A stretch of DNA of 14,317 nucleotides from JAXJQF01 sp036311285 (GTDB taxonomy: Bacteria; Pseudomonadota; Gammaproteobacteria; Enterobacterales; Succinivibrionaceae): NCBI GenBank assembly GCA_036311285.1, contig JAXJQF010000078.1, positions 1 to 14,317 of the forward strand, in the 5' to 3' direction. Below are positions 1 through 7,969 of the stretch, piece after piece; position 1 is the first letter of the stretch, and the number at the start of each line of letters is the position of its first letter. Position numbers and translations under genes: made by a program. Below the pieces are notes generated by a model. That model was not told where the DNA came from, searched no databases, and saw only the letters and a list, made by a program, of their open reading frames with translations.

Positions 1-1
1 C

Positions 2-142
2 AATTTAGGTGTTTTATACGCTGAAGGCAAAGGTGTAAGAAAAAATAAAACCACAGCAAAATGGTATTACGGAAAGGCCTGTGATTATGGTGATCAAGAC
101 GGTTGCGATATGTACCGCATATTAAATGAACAAGGCTATTAA
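2..142 (+). CDS. Sel1-like repeat protein, C-terminal end (partial)
   Basis: This is the last 46 codons of a gene cut by the window edge; TAA is at 140-142. The translation contains LGVLYAEGKGVRKN followed by AKWYYGKACDYGDQDGC, the alternating-helix pattern of a Sel1-like repeat (helix A 'LG.lY..G.GV..d', helix B 'A..wy.kA.d.G...g'). Two cysteines eight residues apart (ACDYGDQDGC) resemble the cysteine-rich Sel1 repeats of the Helicobacter Hcp type, where such pairs form disulfides. A periplasmic or secreted location is therefore possible, but the N-terminus is not in the window. Such proteins usually act as protein-interaction scaffolds; the specific role here is unknown. Confidence 0.8.
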   Translation, partial: NLGVLYAEGKGVRKNKTTAKWYYGKACDYGDQDGCDMYRILNEQGY

Positions 143-208
143 AACACCTTTCAGCATACACACTAAACTCCCTAACGCATAGTACATAATTTCAGTATCT
201 AGAATTTT

Positions 209-240
209 AAAGAGTTAGTATTGTACTAGCTCTTTTCCTT
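209..240 (+). terminator. Rho-independent terminator of the Sel1-repeat gene
   Basis: A 12-bp stem (209-220 with 224-235) has one G-U pair and a TTG loop, and its 3' arm runs into TTTTCCTT. It lies 66 nt past the Sel1 stop codon, in the right orientation to end that transcript. It also marks the left limit of the adjacent transposase remnant. Confidence 0.7.
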
Positions 241-261
241 GTTAAAGTATTTCTTTGCTGT

Positions 262-1060
262 ATGAATACTGGCTATATCTTATGGGAACAAGAAGGAAAG
301 AAGAAGCAAGTTGTGTATGACTTTATAAATCATGTGGGTTTAGATTATATGTCTAAGGTAAAAGCAATTTCAGCAGACATGAATTCTGACTTTGCTGAAG
401 CATTTAAAGAACGTTGCCCACACTTAGATTTAGTTTATGATCACTTTCATATCGTTAAAAACTTTAACGATAAAGTTATTTCAAGAATAAGAATAAATGA
501 ATATAAATGCCTTTTAGCAGAAGGGATGGAAGAAGATGCCAAAAAATTAAAAAAAGTTAAATACATACTAATGTCTTATAAAGCAACATTGATAGATAAG
601 ACAAAAAATCAGTTAAATACAATAAAGATTTAAATGAACAACCTAATACATTATTAAAGAAAAAAGCTTTACCGAAAGCTAATGACAACTTTACTAGATA
701 CATGGATTTAATAAAGAATAACAAATTATTCCTTGTTTGTGACACGATAAAAGAAGAATTAAAGTATGCTTATAAATCAAGTTGAAAAATTCAAATTCTT
801 GATTCTATAAGCAATATAATAAAGATTTGTAAAGGTACATGTAATACTCATTTTCAATGATTTGCTAGATTATTATCTAAGCATATTGAAGGCATAATTA
901 CTCATGCTATATATAAGGTTACAAACGGAAAAATTGAGGGGATTAATCAAAGAATTAAAACACTTAGAAGAAAATGTTATGGTCTTCCTAAAGACCTATA
1001 CTTCTTCTTGAACCTGATGCATGAATCAAGAAAGACAGCACAAGGACATCTCAATCCCAC
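262..1060 (+). pseudogene. Degenerate ISL3-family transposase (5'-truncated, frameshifted, two nonsense codons)
   Basis: The first segment (262-633) reads TGYILWEQEG, then KAISADMNSDFAEAF and LVYDHFHIVKNFN. This is the DDE-type ISL3 core ('..v..D.....a......p.a.iv.D.FHv.k..n'). The reading then moves to another frame near 627 (DLNEQPNTLLKKKALPK) and continues to GKIEGINQRIKTLRRKCYGL and YFFLNLMHESR, the conserved ISL3 C-terminus. In-frame TGA codons lie at 783-785 and 858-860. The second falls where related transposases, as recalled, have Trp in 'HFLWFARLL', so it looks like a TGG-to-TGA change. The usual N-terminal zinc-binding/HTH part, roughly the first 150 residues, is missing. The frame stays open to 1190, but recognisable homology ends near 1060. 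The element is not functional. Confidence 0.85.
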
Positions 1061-1079
1061 ATTTTTTTTAGCAATACCC
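1060..1079. repeat. Possible right terminal inverted repeat of the ISL3 remnant
   Basis: Read inward on the minus strand, this stretch begins GGGTATTGCTAAAAAA directly after the end of transposase homology. ISL3-type elements usually have ends starting with GG a short distance past the transposase stop. No matching left end exists at 142-262, as expected if the left part was deleted, so the call rests on position and the GGG start alone. Confidence 0.25.
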
Positions 1080-1259
1080 GAAATTATCGTAATGTTTTTG
1101 AAGTGTTGTTTTATACTTCTAAAACACAAAACAATACTAACAAGAAGTTCTTTAACTTTTAAACATCGAAGTCTGTTCTTTATGTCCTAACTGTAATTTA
1201 TTCCAACCGCAAGAAAATAATAACCTTAACTTAAAACTTTAGTTCAAAACTTTTATCTT

Positions 1260-4247
1260 CTACAAAAATTTATGCTGTAAATCTCTAGATAGAGGTTTCA
1301 ATGCAACCTTTTCAGTAGCTGAAATAAATATACCTTGACAATAATCAATAGCTAGGTCTGTTAGATACTTATATTCCCTTGGAGTATCAACATCAGAAAC
1401 ACAAATCTTTGCATTAAATGCTACAAGTAACTTAATGATAGAATTAATAACAACCTGTGTTATTTGTTCATCCTCAACAGCCTTTGTTAAACTTGAATCA
1501 AGTTTAACAAATGAGAATTTCAACATATGTAAGATTGATACTGAACCTATACCTTGATAATCATCTAACAAAAACTCTACTCCAAGAGTTCTGAATTTGT
1601 TTACGTATAGTGAAACAATGTCCATTCTATTCTTAACATATTCTTCTTTTATCTTTATACAAAGTTTAGATGCGAACTCTTGGTTCTCTTGAAGATAATC
1701 GAACAATTCTTCTCTAAAATCAAAATCACAGATTGATTCAAAGTGAAGGTTTATAAATATCTTACCTACAGAGTTCAAATTTTTAACATTATCGCCTGTA
1801 TATAGGTTAGCAACATTCTTAATCAACCACTTTTCAACTCTGATGATTACGTTAAAGCCTTCAATAACAGATAACAAGTCTTTAAAGTTTGCATCAACAT
1901 TATCTCCCGTTCTTACCGCTACGCCATATTCATAGAATGGTGTACGACCAGAAGACTTGTCCCCTACTCCATCAATCTTTTGTTTTGTAACATAAATATC
2001 TGAACTGTTTTCTTCAATTGCTCTTACGATCCTAGAAACTGTTTTAATGTTTCTATTAACAACTATACTAAATAACTCTTGTTTACCTTCAACCCAATTT
2101 AAGATCTGATTGCTACCATTAGAACAAGCTTTTCTACACACAGCATCTGCACATGATAATAGAGTTGATATATTAGCATCCGCAATCTTAATATTAACAA
2201 TACCAAAGTTACTTGCAATAGTGTAAATATCATTACCACTTACAAATTTAAGCTTTGAAATTTCGGTTCTCAATGTTCTTGCGAGTGATGTAACATCCGT
2301 AGAATAAGCATCTTCTATAATAAACGCAAATTCTTCGAAACTTAATCTTATCAAGCTCGACTTTTTAGTCATGTGATTATTCATAACGTTTGCAATCTGC
2401 TTGATAAAATCATCACTTTCGTTATGAGTAACTTGTTCGTTAATATACTTGTAATTTGAAATGTTAATTAGACAGAAGTAATCATTCTTAACATTATCAT
2501 CATCAGTCTTCTTATTAAAAATTCTAAGAAGTTCTGAAATCATAAACTTACGGTTATAAACACCTGTTAATTCATCATGATAAGTTAAATAATCTAGCTT
2601 CTTCTTAAAGTCTTCATTTGTTGATAAGTCCGTAACCTCGCCTATGATATTATACATACCATCAAAATCTTCATGCATACGAATAGACATTGTAACAAGA
2701 ATCTCTTGCTTATCTTTGTTTAAGATCTTTATGTTTCTTGAAGCTACAATCTTTTCAAGATCCTTTAATTGTCCACTTTCGCGCAATTTATCCTGAAGTT
2801 CAAATAAATCACTAATCAACAAATCATAGTCTTTATCATCGACACAAAACTCTTGTACACTTGTAATACCCACATCTGTAAGCTCTGTATATTCTTCAAA
2901 ACCTAATAACTTACATAATGCAGGATTACCACTCTTTATGTCACCGTCTTCATTAGCAGTAAACATACCTTCATTAGATAATTTAAAGAACTGAATATAT
3001 TTTTTCTTACTTAGATTAGCCTTTCTATTTATTCTGATATTGCTATGTTTTTCTTGATAAATTCTGTGCGCAATTGAAATTGTTATTACAAAACAAATTG
3101 GTATAGTAACAACAAAGAATCCCATGCGTGTATAAACATCACCATTCAAAACACCAATTGTAGATAAACATGGAATTAGACCGCCTACAAGGAAAGTAAT
3201 AATTGCTATTAAATAAGCAATCTTCACCATATTTCTCTTATGTATACAGAAGAATAGAACAATTGATGAAGTTATAATCTTCACAACAAAGCATGAAATA
3301 ATAAACAGTAATGTATAGTATGTAGGAACAAACCATGTTGCTATCGCACCACAAACTAAACATACAGAAAATACAACATTAATTAGCTTAGTTAGATTCT
3401 TAATTATTACAGTTAAATATTCTGAAGCTGACAACAACAAACCGAGTAGCAGCATATAATTTGAGAATATAAACAATTTAATAATATCAATTTCAAACGA
3501 AAATGCTGAGAATAAACTCATATAACTACCTGTTAGTAACAAGTTCAATGTCATTGAACATGTTAATAAAGTATAATTAAAGAATCTAAATTCTCGCATA
3601 AAGATAAACATTATTAGTGAATATAAGCATGCTAAGCCTACAACACCAGTCATGACACCGTTAGCGATTTTATCTAAGGCCTCATTTTTACTATAAACGC
3701 CTACATTTTGCAGATTAAAGTTTAGCTGAGCGTTAAAATCACTTCTTATTTTTACATAAACAATAACTGAATCATGATTATTTATATGTAAAGGAAATGA
3801 AAATACACCTGACGGATAAGGTTTTGACGTTACCCCTCTTTCTAGACCTGTACGCCACACCTTTTCTAATGCCCCATGAGAATTTTTTGTATATACATCA
3901 ACTAAAGCTAAGAAATGGTTATTGATTGATAATAATAAGTCTTGTGAATCACCTGAACGATTGTGAATTCTGAATCTAAACCAATTATCAAAAGTTTTGT
4001 TCTTTTCAAGATTCAGACTATATGTTACATGATTGTAAGATGTATATTCCTCATTAGGGACATCCCAAGGCCATTTAGCATCCCCGAAACCTCTTACATG
4101 TTCTACTTCTTTAGTTATGTCTCTATTCGTTACAGAATCAGCAATATCTATAGTCGAAATTAAGTCCTTTGCATATACATTATTGTTAACGAAAACAAAA
4201 AATGCTAAGAAAGTAAAACATATAAAAACATTTATCTTTTTCATCAA
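1260..4247 (-). CDS. 7TMR-DISM sensor protein with PAS and degenerate GGDEF and EAL domains
   Basis: The product is a 995-aa inner-membrane signalling protein. A signal peptide spans residues 1-26 (VYA|KD). Residues ~30-185 fit a 7TMR-DISMED2 periplasmic ligand-binding domain (NWFRFRIHNRS; VIVYVKIRSDF). About seven hydrophobic segments follow (~195-395, 7TMR-DISM_7TM), then a PAS-like region (~412-545), GGDEF (~552-718) and EAL (~725-985). The GGDEF entry DELTGVYNRKF is good, but the signature loop is SFEEF at 636-640, so cyclase activity is unlikely. In the EAL domain N833, E868, D895-D896, K915 and Q971 are kept. The EAL signature itself reads YEYGVAVR, and the EGVE motif reads SDVD at 951-954, so the catalytic Glu is Ser. 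A c-di-GMP receptor or scaffold is more likely than an enzyme (inference). ATG at 4247 is preceded by AAAGG. No hairpin terminator is visible downstream. Confidence 0.88.
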   Translation of the reverse strand: MMKKINVFICFTFLAFFVFVNNNVYAKDLISTIDIADSVTNRDITKEVEHVRGFGDAKWPWDVPNEEYTSYNHVTYSLNLEKNKTFDNWFRFRIHNRSGDSQDLLLSINNHFLALVDVYTKNSHGALEKVWRTGLERGVTSKPYPSGVFSFPLHINNHDSVIVYVKIRSDFNAQLNFNLQNVGVYSKNEALDKIANGVMTGVVGLACLYSLIMFIFMREFRFFNYTLLTCSMTLNLLLTGSYMSLFSAFSFEIDIIKLFIFSNYMLLLGLLLSASEYLTVIIKNLTKLINVVFSVCLVCGAIATWFVPTYYTLLFIISCFVVKIITSSIVLFFCIHKRNMVKIAYLIAIITFLVGGLIPCLSTIGVLNGDVYTRMGFFVVTIPICFVITISIAHRIYQEKHSNIRINRKANLSKKKYIQFFKLSNEGMFTANEDGDIKSGNPALCKLLGFEEYTELTDVGITSVQEFCVDDKDYDLLISDLFELQDKLRESGQLKDLEKIVASRNIKILNKDKQEILVTMSIRMHEDFDGMYNIIGEVTDLSTNEDFKKKLDYLTYHDELTGVYNRKFMISELLRIFNKKTDDDNVKNDYFCLINISNYKYINEQVTHNESDDFIKQIANVMNNHMTKKSSLIRLSFEEFAFIIEDAYSTDVTSLARTLRTEISKLKFVSGNDIYTIASNFGIVNIKIADANISTLLSCADAVCRKACSNGSNQILNWVEGKQELFSIVVNRNIKTVSRIVRAIEENSSDIYVTKQKIDGVGDKSSGRTPFYEYGVAVRTGDNVDANFKDLLSVIEGFNVIIRVEKWLIKNVANLYTGDNVKNLNSVGKIFINLHFESICDFDFREELFDYLQENQEFASKLCIKIKEEYVKNRMDIVSLYVNKFRTLGVEFLLDDYQGIGSVSILHMLKFSFVKLDSSLTKAVEDEQITQVVINSIIKLLVAFNAKICVSDVDTPREYKYLTDLAIDYCQGIFISATEKVALKPLSRDLQHKFL

Positions 4248-4295
4248 TAACCTTTACATTATAATGACATCGTAATCAGTAACTATATAATAATT

Positions 4296-4323
4296 ATTTA
4301 AAGTTCTATGATATCAAAGTCAA
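4296..4323 (-). promoter_or_regulatory. Candidate promoter of the GGDEF/EAL gene
   Basis: On the minus strand, TTGACT (4323-4318) is followed after 16 nt by TTAAAT (4301-4296), about 50 nt upstream of the ATG. The -35 is a 5/6 match to the sigma-70 consensus and the -10 a 4/6 match. The region is AT-rich, so other -10 boxes are possible, including TATAAT at 4263-4258, which would give almost no leader. Confidence 0.35.
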
Positions 4324-4375
4324 AAGAACTTGTACTTTATGATATACATATAGATTAGAGCTCATACCATAAAGT
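4308..4375. repeat. Repeated operator-like motif upstream of the GGDEF/EAL gene
   Basis: ACTTTATGATAT (4334-4345) and ATACCATAAAGT (4364-4375) form an inverted repeat matching at 11 of 12 positions, with centres 30 bp apart. A third, shorter copy, ATATCAAAGT (4311-4320), overlaps the candidate -35. The arrangement could be a regulator-binding site for the minus-strand gene. No regulator is identified. Confidence 0.35.
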
Positions 4376-4379
4376 CTAA

Positions 4380-4879
4380 TTCACTTATTTTTCATTCCTT
4401 CATTATTTTTATCACTACGACTTCATTCAATCATAGTTTTAATTTTTGCGAGTATTTAATTATTTTATAGAAAAAAGCATTATTTTATAAAATAATAATG
4501 ATAACGCAATATAAGAAATTATATTTTTTATAATACATTTTTTGAATTATATCACACTTTTTGTTTAAGATATAATCAACATTAATTTTTTATATAAAAA
4601 GATTAAATTTATATAACTCGTTCTATAAAAATTCAAAAATGAATATAATTTATCCAAGAAAATATATGTAACTTCAACATCTCATCACTTCAATTCTAAC
4701 CTTATAGTTTGGTGGTTAATATGTATTTACATGTATAGATCTAATAATGCTTTCTTTATTTTTTTATTCTTTTTTGCTTTCTCTTAGAAATTTATAAGTC
4801 TATATGCTTACAGCAAAACAAAATGTCTAAATTTGAATTATATTAAGCAAACTAATAACAAGAAAAATTGTATTTTTAG
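4380..4879. other. AT-rich non-coding spacer between divergent genes
   Basis: I see no credible gene or tRNA here. The stretch is strongly AT-rich and contains an 18-nt perfect palindrome ATTATTTTATAAAATAAT (4479-4496) and a 14-nt palindrome TTTTTATATAAAAA (4587-4600). There are several long T-runs and many TATAAT-like boxes that cannot be told apart by eye. Short ATG-started frames are all tiny and lack a ribosome-binding site. It may hold curved DNA or promoters for the flanking divergent genes. Confidence 0.5.
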
Positions 4880-4888
4880 TGCTATAAT
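4880..4888 (+). promoter_or_regulatory. Extended -10 promoter for the ackA leader
   Basis: TGCTATAAT is a perfect extended -10 element (TGnTATAAT). No good -35 lies 17 nt upstream, which extended -10 promoters tolerate. Transcription would start near 4895, giving a leader of about 330 nt before ackA. A similar box, TGCTATAAC, at 5005-5013 could be a second start. Confidence 0.5.
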
Positions 4889-4894
4889 GCACGA

Positions 4895-5222
4895 ATTCAA
4901 TAACCAAGAGACCGGCTATGCTCTCTTATTTATGTAAAACAATCATCTATAATCATATCCCTAACCAAAAGGTTAAAGCTAACTAGTTAGTACTTAGTTA
5001 GCTATGCTATAACTTGATAGCAACAATTGATAATAGTTGATTGTAAAGTTCACTGCTCCGACAGGAAACAGCACTCTAAAGTCAGAAACTGATAAACGAT
5101 ACTGCAAAATGTTGCCAGTTAGAACCTTATACTTAAATTTAAGTTAAAAATAGTCAGATAATCGTTAAAAACAAATCGTATTTATTTTTAATTAAAAACA
5201 ATGATTTTAGGAAAAGGTAATC
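4895..5222 (+). other. Structured 5' leader (or independent small RNA) upstream of ackA
   Basis: This non-coding stretch carries several strong secondary structures: AAGAGA/TCTCTT (4906-4911/4922-4927), TAACC-AAAA-GGTTA (4962-4975), a 9-bp stem AGCTAACTA/TAGTTAGCT (4977-4985/4995-5003), GCTAT/ATAGC (5001-5005/5017-5021), a bulged hairpin at 5101-5119, and the palindrome ACTTAAATTTAAGT (5131-5144). A long-range pairing, AAGGTT plus CTAAC (4969-4974, 4979-4983) with GTTAG plus AACCTT (5118-5128), would exclude the two local hairpins, as expected of an alternative fold. Direct TTGAT repeats at 5014, 5027 and 5037 may instead be protein sites. It matches no RNA family I recognise; the cores of tmRNA, RNase P, SRP RNA and common riboswitches are absent. 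AGGAAAAGG before 5223 is the ackA ribosome-binding site. Confidence 0.45.
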
Positions 5223-6443
5223 ATGAGTTCAAATATGGAAAAAACAGTTCTAGTTATAAACTGTGGCAGTTCTTCTGTTAAATTTGCAATCATCAACCCT
5301 GCAGATGGTCATGTATACTTAAATGGTATTGCTGAAGCTTTAACATTACCAGAAGCTCACATCGAGTGGAGATTTGAAGGCCAAGAAAAACAAGACGCAG
5401 TATTAGGCAACGGAGCTGACCATAATATAGCAATAGCATACTTAAACGACAATATTTTAGGTTCTAACAAGGACTTATTAGAATCTATTTGTGCTGTTGG
5501 TCATAGAGTAGTACAAGGTGGCGAATTATATAGCGAACCTACTCTAGTAGATGACGAAGTTGAAGCAGGTATTGAAAAGTGTATTCCATTTGCTCCATTA
5601 CACAACCCTGCACACTTAATCGGTATTAGAGCAGCTAGAAAAGCATTCAATACTGTTCCACATGTTACAGTATTCGACACAGCTTTCCACCAAACAATGC
5701 CTCCTGTAGCATACCGTTTTGCAATCCCAAATGAATTGTATACAGAACACGGTATTCGTAAGTATGGTGCACACGGTACATCTCATGCATATGTATCAAA
5801 GGAAGTGGCAAAATACTTAAACATGGAAGAAGATACATACAATGTAATAACATGCCACTTAGGAAACGGAGCTTCAATCACTGCTGTTAAAAACGGAAAG
5901 TGCGTTGATACATCAATGGGATTAACACCACTTGATGGGTTAGTAATGGGAACTCGTTGTGGTGAAATCGACCCTTCTGTAGTTTTCTTCATGTGTGATG
6001 TTTTAGGTTACAAGGTTGAACAAGTAAGAGACATATTCAATAAAAAATCTGGTTTAATGGGGTTAAGTACTGTAACTTCTGACTGGAGAGGTATTGCTAA
6101 AGGCGCTGCAGAAGGTGATGAAAAATGTAAGCTTGCATTCGATATGTTCTGCTACCGTTTAGCTAAATTCATTGCTTCTTACTATGTACCTCTTGAAACA
6201 GTTGATGCTATCGTATTCACTGGCGGCATTGGTGAAAACTCTTATGTAATGCGTAAGCGTGTAGTTGAGTTCTTACCTAAGATCATAAATGCTAAGCTTG
6301 ATGACAAGAAGAATGAAGCAGCTTTAGCATACTTAGGCGGCAAAGGTGCAATCCACGCTGAAGATTCAGGCATCAAGATGTTCGTAGTTCCTACAAACGA
6401 AGAATTAGTAATCGCACAAAGTGCATTCAAGTTTGTAAAGTAA
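5223..6443 (+). CDS. ackA: Acetate kinase
   Basis: A cytoplasmic kinase that interconverts acetyl phosphate plus ADP with acetate plus ATP, the substrate-level phosphorylation step of fermentation. At 406 aa it is close to the usual ~400. Family landmarks are intact: NCGSSSVKF (residues 13-21), GHRVVQGGE (93-101), FDTAFHQTMP (151-160) with the catalytic-type Asp, YGAHGTSHAYVS (181-192), CHLGNGASI (211-219), GTRCGEIDPS (243-252) with the conserved Arg, and FTGGIGENS (332-340). The ATG at 5223 follows a strong AGGAAAAGG ribosome-binding site; Met5 is a less likely start. The usual partner pta does not follow. A terminator closes the unit, so ackA is monocistronic here. The long leader upstream suggests regulation at transcription or RNA level (inference). 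Confidence 0.97.
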   Translation: MSSNMEKTVLVINCGSSSVKFAIINPADGHVYLNGIAEALTLPEAHIEWRFEGQEKQDAVLGNGADHNIAIAYLNDNILGSNKDLLESICAVGHRVVQGGELYSEPTLVDDEVEAGIEKCIPFAPLHNPAHLIGIRAARKAFNTVPHVTVFDTAFHQTMPPVAYRFAIPNELYTEHGIRKYGAHGTSHAYVSKEVAKYLNMEEDTYNVITCHLGNGASITAVKNGKCVDTSMGLTPLDGLVMGTRCGEIDPSVVFFMCDVLGYKVEQVRDIFNKKSGLMGLSTVTSDWRGIAKGAAEGDEKCKLAFDMFCYRLAKFIASYYVPLETVDAIVFTGGIGENSYVMRKRVVEFLPKIINAKLDDKKNEAALAYLGGKGAIHAEDSGIKMFVVPTNEELVIAQSAFKFVK

Positions 6444-6488
6444 TATAGTCGATTAAATATTTAATTTTAAATATCAAACTACTAAACC

Positions 6489-6520
6489 AAAAGAGAGAAT
6501 ATAAAATTCTCTCTTTTTCT
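6489..6520 (+). terminator. Rho-independent terminator of ackA
   Basis: A perfect 12-bp stem (6489-6500 with 6506-6517) has an ATAAA loop, and its 3' arm runs into TTTTTCTTT. It lies 45 nt after the ackA stop. Confidence 0.85.
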
Positions 6521-6544
6521 TTATTATCTTCTTTGTCTTACGTC

Positions 6545-6574
6545 TTGTATTAACAAAAAATATCAGAATATTAT
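6545..6574 (+). promoter_or_regulatory. Candidate promoter of the HD-GYP gene
   Basis: TTGTAT (6545-6550), an 18-nt spacer and TATTAT (6569-6574) lie between the ackA terminator and the HD-GYP start. The leader would be about 120 nt. It includes a 9-bp hairpin TAAAAACTT/AAGTTTTTA (6647-6655/6662-6670), 32 nt before the ATG. Confidence 0.4.
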
Positions 6575-6702
6575 TGATTTTTATAACTAAGTTTTATTTT
6601 TTTATAGAAAAAAAGATTAAACTATAAAGATATTGATAGTAATTTCTAAAAACTTTGAAAAAAGTTTTTATATTTATCTTAAGAAACAAATAGGTTATTC
6701 TA

Positions 6703-7941
6703 ATGGCAAATTCATTTAAGAAGATCGCTCGTGTTATAAACACAAATATAGATGACAGCTCTATAAAATATAAATTTAAAATCCTATTATTTGCTTCTTC
6801 AATAATTATTTTCATTACCGCCCTAGCAAACTTGTTTGCGGGGATAATGAACATCGCTCTTACAAAATTCTTGCTATTAGGGATTGCTTTTATTTGCTTG
6901 TTTTTGATAAGAAAACAAAAATTACTCACAACTGCATTAAATCTATTTACTATATCAACTTGTGCCGTGTTTACATACTACCTGATAATAGGTGGTAATG
7001 ATGGTACATTACCTTTATGGATTTTGCTGATTCCATTCACTGTTATTACGGTAACCAACATTAGATATGGGATAACAGTTTGTTTAGTAATGGAATTAAT
7101 TATTGTTACTTTATGCTTAACTCCTGCTAAATATTTTTTACAATATGAATACTCAAAACATTTCTTAATAAGTTTCCCTCTTATTTATACCTTTGACATG
7201 ATATTGGTATTCATTATCGCCTACCAATTACATAAATCAAAAATACAAGAATGTAATCGTCTACATGAATTACGTACAGCTGTTGAAAACGAACGTAAAA
7301 AGAACGAAACACTTACCATGCGTGCAATCATGTCTATGAGTCACGCTGAAGAAGCTAAAGACAAATATACTCAAAAGCATTCTATTAGAGTAGCTGAAAT
7401 TACTTTACTTCTTGCTCAAAAACTTAACATAGAAAAAGAAGTGTTAAATTTAATCTATACAGCAGGCATGATACATGACATCGGTAAAATAGGAATTCCT
7501 GACAGCATCTTAAATAAACCAGGAAGATTAACCAAAGAAGAATTTGATGTTATCAAAATGCATCCTACTATTGGTATCAACATCCTTGCTGACTTTACTG
7601 AATTTAACCAAATAAAAGATGCAATTTTATATCATCATGAAAGATACGATGGTAAAGGATACCCTACTGGATTAAAAGGAGAAGATATCCCTATTATTGC
7701 AAGAATCTTAAGTGTGGCTGATGCTTTTGACGCAATGAACTCGACAAGAGTATATCGCCCAAATCTAAACAAAGATGCAATTATAGAACAATTTGAGATT
7801 TGTAAAGGTACTCAATTTGACCCAGAAATTGCCCAACTAATGATTGATTTAATCAAAAGTGGTGAAGTTGAAATAGATGATATAGAAAATATAAATTTAG
7901 AAAACGAACAAAAAGACAACAATCAAGATAAAAAGAATTAA
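6703..7941 (+). CDS. Membrane-bound HD-GYP domain cyclic-di-GMP phosphodiesterase
   Basis: A 412-aa protein with about six hydrophobic segments between residues ~26 and 175, a short linker or coiled region (~176-215), and a C-terminal HD-GYP domain (~218-385). Metal and catalytic motifs are present in order: H226 (KHSIRVAE), HD at 258-259 with K262 (MIHDIGKIGIPD), H287 (MHPTIG), HH at 311-312 (YHHERYDGKGYPTG, 310-323) and D340 (SVADAFDAM). The GYP signature is complete, so hydrolysis of c-di-GMP to pGpG/GMP is likely. No named sensory domain is recognised; the membrane part may sense directly. The last ~30 residues are acidic and Asn/Lys-rich and probably disordered. AGG nine nt before the ATG is a modest ribosome-binding site. 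The gene is transcribed alone and converges on lolE. Confidence 0.92.
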   Translation: MANSFKKIARVINTNIDDSSIKYKFKILLFASSIIIFITALANLFAGIMNIALTKFLLLGIAFICLFLIRKQKLLTTALNLFTISTCAVFTYYLIIGGNDGTLPLWILLIPFTVITVTNIRYGITVCLVMELIIVTLCLTPAKYFLQYEYSKHFLISFPLIYTFDMILVFIIAYQLHKSKIQECNRLHELRTAVENERKKNETLTMRAIMSMSHAEEAKDKYTQKHSIRVAEITLLLAQKLNIEKEVLNLIYTAGMIHDIGKIGIPDSILNKPGRLTKEEFDVIKMHPTIGINILADFTEFNQIKDAILYHHERYDGKGYPTGLKGEDIPIIARILSVADAFDAMNSTRVYRPNLNKDAIIEQFEICKGTQFDPEIAQLMIDLIKSGEVEIDDIENINLENEQKDNNQDKKN

Positions 7942-7969
7942 ATCATTGGTTTTATTATCCTTTGAACAC

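Noticed and set aside
783..860. Alternative genetic code with TGA as Trp
   Set aside because: sucD ends in TGA at full family length just before its terminator, and intact genes here encode Trp with TGG.
1008..1190. Plus-strand ORF starting MNLMHESRKTAQ as a separate small gene
   Set aside because: Its first part is the conserved C-terminus of the broken ISL3 transposase, and the rest is low-complexity read-through; there is no ribosome-binding site.
1150..1220. A short frame with a zinc-knuckle-like CSLCPNC motif (VCSLCPNCNLFQPQ)
   Set aside because: It is about 30 codons between stops, has no start codon or ribosome-binding site, and cannot be placed in the transposase N-terminus with confidence.
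5014..5042. FNR box (TTGATnnnnATCAA) in the ackA upstream region
   Set aside because: Three TTGAT half-sites occur as direct repeats, but none has the inverted ATCAA partner at the right spacing; ArcA-like direct repeats remain only a possibility.
4895..5222. 6S RNA, tmRNA, RNase P RNA, SRP RNA or a common riboswitch in the ackA leader
   Set aside because: The conserved cores (for example GAGGAAAGTC of RNase P, or the GGTCAGG/GGAAGG part of SRP RNA) are not present on the plus strand, and no known riboswitch core was recognised.
6594..6929. Minus-strand 111-aa ORF overlapping the HD-GYP start
   Set aside because: It is antisense to the HD-GYP membrane region and its upstream AT-rich sequence, resembles no family, and has no supporting signals.
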